45,744 bases of DNA from Pelagibius litoralis. GTDB taxonomy: Bacteria > Pseudomonadota > Alphaproteobacteria > Kiloniellales > DSM-21159. Numbering within the stretch: position 1 is the stretch's first letter; each line of letters opens with the position of its first letter. Location of the stretch: assembly GCA_029287455.1 (NCBI GenBank), contig JARFRB010000139.1:1-45744 (forward strand), given 5' to 3'. Both the position numbers and the translations under genes were made by a program. Under the pieces are notes generated by a model. The model was not told the origin of the DNA. It did not search any database and saw only the letters and a program-made list of their open reading frames with translations. Below, piece by piece: positions 17,317 through 24,619 of the stretch.

Positions 17317-18693
17317 TCACGCGGGGTCGGGATAGAGACTGCTTGCCACGCCCAAATATCCATCCCATGCGAACCAGTAACTTATATGTCCCGGGATGCG
17401 CGCAAGGCGCTCTCCGTTCGGGCCGGTCAAGGCATCCTCGCCAACCGGCCACAGGCCGCCTGGACCCGTGAGACCGTTAGCCTCTTCGCCCATGGCAAAC
17501 CTGTGCGGGCCCCGCTCGAAGGCACGCACCGTCCGGGTCGCTGCGTCACCGACCAGAACGACGGCGATACCTCCGACATCATCGTTTATGACCGCGCCGC
17601 CCGTAAACGCATCCATCGGCCAGGCTCGAGCCGCTCCGGGTGTGCGCACCCCGAAAATGTAATCCTTGCGGCTCACCCGCTCCTCGTTGCGCACGATGGT
17701 TGGAAACATCAATTCCGGGCTCGCGAAGTATTCTTTATAGACAACGCCGGAGCCATAATCCCTGTTATGTCCTGTTTCGAGGGAAAGGACTTTAGTTTCA
17801 GGATGTTGTATCCGCCATTTAACCCAAGACGTGATCACAACCGGCCTTGTCTTCAGTTCGATCCCGGACTCCACCAGTGGGCCGCTTACGGGGCGCCCGG
17901 TAAACTGATTCCACAGGCTGTCCGTTCCGCGGTCGAACATCAATTTATTTGAGCGGTAGAGGAGACCCGAGGAGCCGAAGACCAGCGGATCCTCTCCCTC
18001 CGAAACTTGCGTCTCGTAGAGAATTCCCGCACCGCAGAGCGTACAGTACGCAAGCGCCAAAGGTACGCCGCCGACGACATCGTTGAACATCTCATGCCAC
18101 CCCATGATCCTTAGCGGATAGGCGCGCGCATCGCCCGCGATCTCGATTCCGAACACAAGGTCGTCGTCCAGCAGGTATTCGGCCTCTTCCGCCGGAATTA
18201 ACAGCGGATTATCGAGCGATGGAATCCCATCCACGGCCACGCCGCCCCAAGTAATCTCTTCCAAACGGATCTTCATGTTTTCGGGTCGTGATTTCTCACC
18301 TCCCAGGAACCGCGCGAACTCGGGATCAATTTGCCGCAGGACCTCGACCTTGATTTCGCGGAAGCTCGGGTGCGGCCGGACCTCTGGATGGGCTTCTTGC
18401 CATAGCATGGCATCCGCCCAACTCTCGATGGGCTCTCCCGTGAGTTCACTCAGGGCCTGGAGAATTGGGGGAGAATTCCGGCGGAACCGGCTCGCAAGAG
18501 TTAGCACGGCCACGGTGTCGCGCTCGCCCCTGGCCGCAAATGCGCGCGCGGCTTCGGCAGACCGCGCAGAAGTCCCGAAGATCGCCTCGCGGCTATACTG
18601 AGCCACCGCACTGTCGCTCAGGGGGGCTGCCGACGCGCCTTCGCCGGTAAGAATCGACGCAGCAAGCAGAAGTGCTCCAAACCATCTGTTCAT
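17317..18693 (-). CDS. DUF3179 domain-containing exported protein
   Basis: 458 residues with a Sec signal (MNRWFGALLLAASILTGEG then ASAAP). The body matches the DUF3179 family, whose function is unknown: VFGIEIAGDARAYPLRIMGW, then PLALAYCTLCGAGILYE with a CxxC reminiscent of the YCPLC of SCO/redox proteins, then LWNQFTGRPVSGPL. The Cys pair may bind metal or act in redox (inference). I chose ATG 18693 because GAGGAG lies 7 bases upstream and it gives a clean signal peptide; an ATG at 18798 would hide the signal. It could be co-transcribed with the flavoprotein gene downstream. Confidence 0.85.
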   Translation of the reverse strand: MNRWFGALLLAASILTGEGASAAPLSDSAVAQYSREAIFGTSARSAEAARAFAARGERDTVAVLTLASRFRRNSPPILQALSELTGEPIESWADAMLWQEAHPEVRPHPSFREIKVEVLRQIDPEFARFLGGEKSRPENMKIRLEEITWGGVAVDGIPSLDNPLLIPAEEAEYLLDDDLVFGIEIAGDARAYPLRIMGWHEMFNDVVGGVPLALAYCTLCGAGILYETQVSEGEDPLVFGSSGLLYRSNKLMFDRGTDSLWNQFTGRPVSGPLVESGIELKTRPVVITSWVKWRIQHPETKVLSLETGHNRDYGSGVVYKEYFASPELMFPTIVRNEERVSRKDYIFGVRTPGAARAWPMDAFTGGAVINDDVGGIAVVLVGDAATRTVRAFERGPHRFAMGEEANGLTGPGGLWPVGEDALTGPNGERLARIPGHISYWFAWDGYLGVASSLYPDPA

Positions 18694-18919
18694 GCGAAAT
18701 CTCCTCGAAACACATGGGTTAGATGGCGCTTCGGCCGGCGGGACTCGAGGTGCGTCAAGCCGACGTGAACAAAAGTGACATTGGCTTAAAGCGGGCAATG
18801 TGTGCCGCAGAAACGCAGGCCTGTGAGCCGCGGCACACTCAAGATGTCAGAGAGACCCGTGAAGGAGACGGGGGCTTCGACCACTTCTCTCTCTCTGTCT
18901 CTTTCCATGACTTAGGTGA

Positions 18920-19108
18920 TCAATCGGCAAGATACGGCTTTCCGTCCTTGTAGATATCGACGCCCTCGCTGGAGAGTGTAAGGCCGTGGGCGTCGAGGTG
19001 ATCGTAGAGATCACCTTCCGTCTCGAAATGCAGAAGATTGTCCGATAGCGGAAGTCCTCGCAGGTACACCAAAAATCCCCTGTTCCAGGCATCGGGCGGG
19101 CGCTGCAT
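18920..19108 (-). CDS. Small conserved-looking protein, 62 residues
   Basis: A 62-residue acidic protein (begins MQRPPDAWNRGFLVYLRG, ends GKPYLAD) with AGGGAG 6 bases before its ATG. Composition is protein-like, with balanced hydrophobic and acidic residues and no arginine-shadow bias, and nothing overlaps it. It has no signal peptide or membrane segment. Function unknown. It lies upstream of DUF3179 on the same strand, about 225 bases apart. Confidence 0.6.
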   Translation of the reverse strand: MQRPPDAWNRGFLVYLRGLPLSDNLLHFETEGDLYDHLDAHGLTLSSEGVDIYKDGKPYLAD

Positions 19109-19333
19109 GACGTCTCCCTATCATCGACCGTGGACGATTACAGTATCCGGTATTGACCCATGGCGGACACGAAGCATCTTGCTAACATGAACGCCACCAG
19201 CGGGGTAGGGAGGTTGTCCCAAACGTCACCAGCCGGCTCAATTTGGAAACGCTCCGCCGCCCGCCACCTTTCCCCGGGGCGAGTACCAAAGGCGTTCCGG
19301 AGGATCCATCCCAACAAATCATGAATTAGCGTC

Positions 19334-20560
19334 ATGAACGAACAGCCCAGTTTCTCGACCTACGCCTTGCCTGACAATCCTTGGCTTTCAAGAATCCGGG
19401 CGCTGGCTCCGGCTTTTGCAGAGAGAGCGGCCACCTGGGACCAGTCGCGGGAATACTGCTGGCCGAATGTAAAGGACCTCGCGGGCGCCGGTCTGATGGG
19501 GATGTCAATTCCGCGCGAGTATGGTGGGGGAGGCGCAACCTTTCTTCAGGTCGCGCAGGTCGTCGAAGAAGCCGCGCGGACCTGCACGTTGACCGCTCGG
19601 ATTCTGGTCGAAGCCAATATGGGCGGAATCAGCGCGGTTATGGCTTATGGCAGCGAGGCGCAACGCCGCTTTGCCGCACCCATCGTTCTGGCCGGGGGTA
19701 AGCCGGCGATTTGCATAACCGAGCCCGAAGCCGGAAGCGCGGCGACAGAGATGACCACCCGCGCGGATAAGAAGGGCGACCGCTGGATCATTAACGGCTG
19801 CAAGCATTGGATCACAGGTGGCGGCGTCTCGAAGCTGCACCTAATCTTTGCGCGCGCGATCGATGAAGGCGGAACTGAGCTGGGGATCGGTGGCTTCTTG
19901 GTTTATGTGGACAAGGATAAGGGCGCCGACCCCAAGGGATTCGAAATTACGCGGCGAGAGCGCACAATGGGCCTCTGCGGCATGCCGGAGGCCGAACTTC
20001 GGTTCACCGATCTTGAGGTCGCCGACGATATGCTGCTGCGCACCCCCTCCGGCATGAAGCGCGGGTTCGCCGAGCTCATGACGGCCTATAACAGCCAGCG
20101 AGTCGGAGCCGGCACAATCTCGATGGGCGTTGCCGCTGGTGCGTTGGATCACGCCAAGCGCTATCTCTTGGAACGCGAACAGTTCGGAAGACCGCTGGCC
20201 GAGTTCCAGGGCTTGCAATGGATGATCGCCGACATGGACGCAATGGTCCATGCGTCCCGGCTCATGCTCTTCGAGGTGGCGCAATCCGCGGAATGGAATA
20301 GCAATCGCTTTCCGGACATGATGATGGCCGCAAGGGCCAAGGCCTTTGCTTCCGAATGTTCGATCAAGGTCGTCAATGACGCGCTTCAAATGTTCGGCGC
20401 TCGGGGATATGGAGATTTGGAGCCGCTAGAACGCATGTATCGGGACGTCCGGATGTTCACCATCGGTGGTGGCACCGTGCAGATTCTGAAGACTCAGGTC
20501 GCAGGCTCCGTTCTGGGGATCAAACCGCTACAGACGCGCGACGGATACAAGCAAAGTTGA
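19334..20560 (+). CDS. Acyl-CoA dehydrogenase family protein lacking the catalytic Glu
   Basis: A 408-residue flavoprotein with the normal acyl-CoA dehydrogenase order: helical N-domain, FAD/acyl site AICITEPEAGSAATEM, the REQFGRPLAEFQ motif and the C-terminal QMFGARGYGDLEPLERMYRD. The usual base, Glu in I-Y-E-G-T, is Gly (TIGGGTVQIL, about residue 378). The alternative isovaleryl-type position before Arg is Gln (YNSQRVGAG). The enzyme therefore probably does not perform standard alpha,beta-desaturation. Homologues without the base include 3-sulfinopropionyl-CoA desulfinases and other non-oxidative members. It converges with the acyl-CoA ligase. Ribosome site weak; no better start is seen. 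Confidence 0.88.
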   Translation: MNEQPSFSTYALPDNPWLSRIRALAPAFAERAATWDQSREYCWPNVKDLAGAGLMGMSIPREYGGGGATFLQVAQVVEEAARTCTLTARILVEANMGGISAVMAYGSEAQRRFAAPIVLAGGKPAICITEPEAGSAATEMTTRADKKGDRWIINGCKHWITGGGVSKLHLIFARAIDEGGTELGIGGFLVYVDKDKGADPKGFEITRRERTMGLCGMPEAELRFTDLEVADDMLLRTPSGMKRGFAELMTAYNSQRVGAGTISMGVAAGALDHAKRYLLEREQFGRPLAEFQGLQWMIADMDAMVHASRLMLFEVAQSAEWNSNRFPDMMMAARAKAFASECSIKVVNDALQMFGARGYGDLEPLERMYRDVRMFTIGGGTVQILKTQVAGSVLGIKPLQTRDGYKQS

Positions 20561-20660
20561 GCCACTGAAGGGCTTGAAGCCGAGAGACACTCAATCCCTA
20601 TTCCGATCCGCATGGGCTCAAATTCACCGTGACCTCGGCTGACGGCGCAAATCGGTTTAA

Positions 20661-20689
20661 GGAACCTACATCGGCATATGTGAGGTTCC
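20661..20689. terminator. Stem-loop between convergent genes, possible bidirectional terminator
   Basis: GGAACCT plus ACAT pairs with ATGT plus AGGTTCC with one bulged G, around a 6-base loop. It lies in the 230-base gap between two convergent genes. No long T-run follows on either strand, so its terminator role is inferred from position. Confidence 0.45.
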
Positions 20690-20790
20690 GCCGCGACACC
20701 GGCTCGATCCCGAGTCCCGCCGGCCGCTTCGGGGGAGGCAGCTAGAGCCGAGGCAGAGGTTCGGCGCATCCTGGCCTGCTGGTTCAAAAC

Positions 20791-22419
20791 TCAAAGGTCC
20801 TTCCAAAGAACCTTGCCCGCCGCGCCACGGGGCAGTTCGCTCCGGAACTCGAAACGCCGCGGCACCTTGTAAGCGGCCATGTTTTCCTTGCACCAAGCCC
20901 TCAACGCCTCGACCTCCAAGGTCGCTAAGCCTTGGGCGGGCACGATGACCGCCCGCGCGGCCTCGCCACTTCGCGGGTCTTCGTCCGCGACCACACATGC
21001 TTCCGCAATGTCCGGGTGACCGTGCAGAATCGCCTCGACTTCGGCTGGCCAGACCTTTAGGCCCGAGACATTAATCATCCGCTTCAGCCGGTCGACGAAG
21101 TAGAAGTAACCTTGCTCGTCGTAGTAACCGATGTCCCCGGTCCGAAAGAACTTTTTGCCGTCAATTTCGATGAAGGCCGCGCTGGTTTCCTCCGGGCGTT
21201 GCCAATATCCTTGAAAGACCTGCGGCGCATGCGTAACGATTTCGCCCGTTTGCGAAGCGCCGATCTCCTCGTTCGTTCCTAGATCGATGACCCGGCAATC
21301 CACGTCAAATATGGGTATGCCCAGGCACTGTTTTCGGGGCGCTTGAATTGGGTTGATGTGGGTGGGCGCCATGGTTTCCGTCAGCCCGTAGGCCTCGATG
21401 TAGTCGAGACCGATCAAGTCTTCCATCTTTTGCGCCACACCCTTGGGCATCTGCGCGCCGCCGCCTCCAATTGCCTGAAGCGAGGAGAGATCTCGATCCT
21501 CGATCCCCGGGAGCGAAAGAAAGTCGATCATCATTGTCGTGATCGAGCGCCAATGCTGAATGCGTTCCGTTTCGATAATATTGGCTGCGGTTTCAGCGTT
21601 CCAACGCGTCATTAGGTAGATCGTCGATCCGGTCAGGATCGGCAGGTTCATTGAATGCTGCATGCCGGTGACATGGCAAAACGGCAGGGTGGCCAGGATA
21701 CGCGATCCGTCTTCGATGCCGACCCAACCGGGATAGGCATAGATGGTCGCGTTAACGCTGGAATGTGTGTGAAGGCACCCTTTGGGCCGACCGCTGGTGC
21801 CGGAGCTATAGGGAACGATGCACCAATCGTCGGGTCCGCAAATGTGCTCGGGCGGCGGGCAGTTCAGCGCCAAGGCGTCGGGCCAGTTTACGGCATGATC
21901 CGGCTCCAGTGATTGGAGCCCATTATCCTGTATCCCGAGGCCGGCGTTGGCAGGCGCATACTCTGAATAGCTTGTTGATAGCAGATCGAGGTCCTGAAAC
22001 TCGTCCTTAACGGCCGCCACTTCGATGCTCAGTTCCTCGCCATGGATCAAAGCCGTTGCGCCGGAGTCGCGAAGGATATGCGCCAATTCCGCCCTTTTGA
22101 ACATGGGACTGATCGGCACGATAACAGCGTTCGCGGCCAGAATGGCGTAGTATGCGATAATAAACTGCGGCGCATTCTGCATATAGATCGCGACACGATC
22201 CTTGCGTTGAATGCCGAATTCCTGATGCAGAAAGCCCGCTATGCTTCGCACATCTTGGAGCAAATCCATGTACTGGAGACCCCTGCCGTAATAGCTGACG
22301 GCAAGGGTCTCCGGGTACTTCCGTGCGGACGCGAGAAGGTTCTGAAAAACGCTGAACTCAGAGGGTGGCAAGCTGTGCGGCAAACCCTTGGGCCAGACTC
22401 CGTAATGCTGAGACTGCAT
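20791..22419 (-). CDS. Acyl-CoA synthetase / AMP-dependent ligase
   Basis: A 542-residue ANL-superfamily ligase that activates a carboxylic acid as acyl-AMP and then as its CoA thioester. The P-loop-like A3 motif YSSGTSGRPKGCLHTH, the YGLTETMAPTH motif (A5), the FFRTGDIGYYDEQGYFYFVD motif (A7) and the hinge-to-C-domain DRLKRMINVSGLKVWPAEVE are all present, as is the catalytic Lys region near the C-terminus (GAAGKVLWKDL). It is the last gene of an operon with the VOC gene (24-base gap) and the DmdA-like gene. Its role resembles DmdB or a medium-chain ligase acting on the demethylated acid, though the substrate is not readable. AGGGGG precedes the ATG. Confidence 0.9.
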   Translation of the reverse strand: MQSQHYGVWPKGLPHSLPPSEFSVFQNLLASARKYPETLAVSYYGRGLQYMDLLQDVRSIAGFLHQEFGIQRKDRVAIYMQNAPQFIIAYYAILAANAVIVPISPMFKRAELAHILRDSGATALIHGEELSIEVAAVKDEFQDLDLLSTSYSEYAPANAGLGIQDNGLQSLEPDHAVNWPDALALNCPPPEHICGPDDWCIVPYSSGTSGRPKGCLHTHSSVNATIYAYPGWVGIEDGSRILATLPFCHVTGMQHSMNLPILTGSTIYLMTRWNAETAANIIETERIQHWRSITTMMIDFLSLPGIEDRDLSSLQAIGGGGAQMPKGVAQKMEDLIGLDYIEAYGLTETMAPTHINPIQAPRKQCLGIPIFDVDCRVIDLGTNEEIGASQTGEIVTHAPQVFQGYWQRPEETSAAFIEIDGKKFFRTGDIGYYDEQGYFYFVDRLKRMINVSGLKVWPAEVEAILHGHPDIAEACVVADEDPRSGEAARAVIVPAQGLATLEVEALRAWCKENMAAYKVPRRFEFRSELPRGAAGKVLWKDL

Positions 22420-22443
22420 TGCAGGCTGCCCCCTGGGAGCGCG

Positions 22444-22950
22444 CTAGTCTTTGGGCAACTGATTGCCCTCGAGAAGATTGAGCTTCGGGTTCTGTGAATA
22501 CTTCTGGCAAAGCCGCTCGCACCCGTCGTAGGTCGCGTCGAACGGGCCGGCTTTCCACCCTGTAAGCTGCAAAACGACCCCATTGCCGACTCTCGGCCCC
22601 ACCAAAGCTTCTTGAAACTCGGCGTCGGCCATTTCGGTCTTGTCGAGACGCACGCCCTTGCCTTCCAGCTGAGCAACGTACTCCTCGATATCATCGATCT
22701 CGAGCCCGATATGCTGTATCGAGTTCCCGTGCTTCGCGACATGCTTCGAGATAAAGCTCTCCGGATCGTCGCTGGAAATGAAGCTCATAATGCTGTCGCC
22801 AAATCGCACGCAAGCGCCCTTGTAGCGGTCTTCAATTGATTCGAACTGCATCATCATCTCGCCGCCAAGGACGTTGATGGCGTTATCGAGAGAGGCTTGA
22901 AGGTCTTCCACGGCGAAGGCGATGTGGTTGATTGAAGTGACTTTGGCCAT
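22444..22950 (-). CDS. VOC (glyoxalase/epimerase fold) family protein
   Basis: 168 residues with two vicinal-oxygen-chelate modules: NHIAFAVEDLQASLDN at the N-terminus and IQHIGLEIDDIEEYVAQL in the second half. The C-terminal segment GNGVVLQLTGWK has Gln where methylmalonyl-CoA epimerases have the metal-ligand Glu. Metal-dependent isomerase, epimerase or dioxygenase activity on a CoA ester or hydroxy-acid is possible. It is the middle gene of the demethylase-VOC-ligase operon (25- and 24-base gaps). AAGGGAT lies 8 bases before the ATG. Confidence 0.82.
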   Translation of the reverse strand: MAKVTSINHIAFAVEDLQASLDNAINVLGGEMMMQFESIEDRYKGACVRFGDSIMSFISSDDPESFISKHVAKHGNSIQHIGLEIDDIEEYVAQLEGKGVRLDKTEMADAEFQEALVGPRVGNGVVLQLTGWKAGPFDATYDGCERLCQKYSQNPKLNLLEGNQLPKD

Positions 22951-22975
22951 CTTTTGTATCCCTTAGTGATTTGGT

Positions 22976-24175
22976 TTAGACCGCGCTCGCGGCAAAAAGC
23001 TCTCGCGCATTGCCGGATTGGAGTTTCGGCAAGAATGGAAATTTGCTTACTGTGGCGCGTTGCGTTCCACGCCATGTTTCCACTGAAAACGTTGTTCCGA
23101 TGTCCGCATGCTCCGGCGCGACCAATCCAAGAGCGAGGTTCGATTCCAGCCGTGGGGAGTATGCAAGGCTGGTCAACTTTCCCGCCCGCAGCTCGCCGGC
23201 AAACAATGGCCAGGCTGTTTCGTTTGTCTCCAGAGCATCCCCGCCGATAGTCAGCCCGACGAGTGTTTTTGAAAGCGGTTTGTCCTTCAGTGCTTCCAGG
23301 GCGGCACGGCCGACAAAATCAGGTGTTGTTTCCAGTTCGACAAGACGCCCCAAACCGACTTCGAAAGGGGTCTCGTCCAGCCCCATATCGACTCCCCATG
23401 ACAAGATGCCGCTTTCGATCCGCCTTATCTGGCTGACGGCGCCCGGCGCAACATTTGAGGACTGTCCGGCCTCCATCAAGGCGTCGAAGAGTGCATCGCC
23501 CTGATCTGGGTTTTCCAGATAGATTTCATATCCGAACTCACCGCTCCACCCCGTGCGGGAGATCTTAAGTTCATGCCCCTGAAAATCGGCCGGCATGAAC
23601 CAGTAATATCGCAGGTCCAACACCTCCTCGCCGAAAAGATTGGCCATCAGGCGGGGAGATTTAGGCCCTTGGACTTGGATGACGGAGACGTTTGCGTCTC
23701 GAATCGTCACGTTCCGAAAGGGTGAATGGACCGCAACGCCGTTGGCCCAAAGCTCCAAGTCGCTATCCGACGTCGAGAGCCAAAAGCGATCCTCTGCGAG
23801 CTTGAGGATGATTGGATCGCTCACAATCCCGCCGTCCGCGGCTGTGATGAGCGCGTACTTGCACTGACCGACAGCGCACTTTGACATATTGCGGGGCGTC
23901 AAAAATTGAACAAACTCGGCAGCGTCGGGTCCTGAGATTTCAACCTGGCGCTCTCCCATAACCGGCCAAATGGCTACATCCTTGATGACCTTCCAATACT
24001 CCTCCAGCGGATCGCTGAAAGTGCTGGAGATGAAGGTTCTATTGTAGACGGAGAACTTCCGGCAACCGTATCTCCAGGACGCTTCGAAAAACGCGCCCTT
24101 CCTAATCCTTGGCTGTATCGACAGCGTCGCGCCGCGATGCAGGGTCAAGCTGGTCTTCTTCTTGGTCACTCGCAT
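22976..24175 (-). CDS. DmdA-like tetrahydrofolate-dependent demethylase (GcvT family)
   Basis: About 399 residues of the aminomethyltransferase (GcvT) fold. It resembles DMSP demethylase DmdA more than glycine-cleavage T-protein: the run VYNRTFISSTFSDPLEEYW, then ERQVEISGPDAAEFVQFLTP, GQCKYALITAADGGIVSDP, TSDSDLELWANG and SRTGWSGEFGYEIYLEN follow DmdA in order. DmdA moves a methyl from a sulfonium to tetrahydrofolate; the exact substrate here is inferred. I use ATG 24175 (MRVTKKK) because it aligns with DmdA starts; an upstream ATG at 24283 adds a non-homologous leader. First gene of the operon with the VOC protein and CoA ligase. Confidence is high for GcvT family and moderate for the DmdA branch. 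Confidence 0.82.
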   Translation of the reverse strand: MRVTKKKTSLTLHRGATLSIQPRIRKGAFFEASWRYGCRKFSVYNRTFISSTFSDPLEEYWKVIKDVAIWPVMGERQVEISGPDAAEFVQFLTPRNMSKCAVGQCKYALITAADGGIVSDPIILKLAEDRFWLSTSDSDLELWANGVAVHSPFRNVTIRDANVSVIQVQGPKSPRLMANLFGEEVLDLRYYWFMPADFQGHELKISRTGWSGEFGYEIYLENPDQGDALFDALMEAGQSSNVAPGAVSQIRRIESGILSWGVDMGLDETPFEVGLGRLVELETTPDFVGRAALEALKDKPLSKTLVGLTIGGDALETNETAWPLFAGELRAGKLTSLAYSPRLESNLALGLVAPEHADIGTTFSVETWRGTQRATVSKFPFLPKLQSGNARELFAASAV

Positions 24176-24619
24176 TGCTCGGCCGGTTCGCGCTTCGTTT
24201 CGCCAGATCATTAGCAGATCATTTGTACTAGCAGAATCTAATTTCAAAGCTGGGTCTGTAAATCCCCCCGCTGACCATTTCAAAGCAGATTGGGTTGGGC
24301 GGTAGGGGCAGGCTCCAGCCTGTGCCGACGCGCTATTCCATATCGCTGCTCAACAGTGCCGACGATGTAACGATCTTTGTTGTTGGGCCGTGGTGGACAA
24401 GATTTGCTTCCCGTATTGACGTTCGCTACTCGCCGGTCCACGACAGCGTTGCCTCGATCTCGCGGTCACCAAAGGCGCGGTTTGTTCATCTGTAATGCAA
24501 AAGATAGTGGCCTTGTGAACGACCCAAAATTTTTTAGAGAAGGTGTATAGAGTTTGAATATAATGGGTCCAGTCTAAGGGTTAAGCAAATCCACTTGAAA
24601 TGTTGCTGCGAACAGAAGA
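24176..24619. other. Divergent intergenic region with repeats and a -10-like box
   Basis: About 440 bases between the DmdA-like operon and the cyclase. ATTTCAAAGC occurs as a direct repeat at 24241-24250 and 24277-24286. CAGGCT-cc-AGCCTG is a perfect dyad at 24309-24322. TATAAT lies at 24559-24564 about 55 bases before the cyclase start, without a clear -35. An open frame at 24295-24495 lacks a ribosome site and is not called. Confidence 0.45.

Noticed and set aside
19138-19335. Possible 65-residue gene on the minus strand
   Set aside because: No ribosome site; it lies in the control region upstream of the acyl-CoA dehydrogenase homologue and the composition is not distinctive.
24295-24495. 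Possible 66-residue gene on the plus strand
   Set aside because: No ribosome site and no recognisable sequence; lies in the divergent control region.
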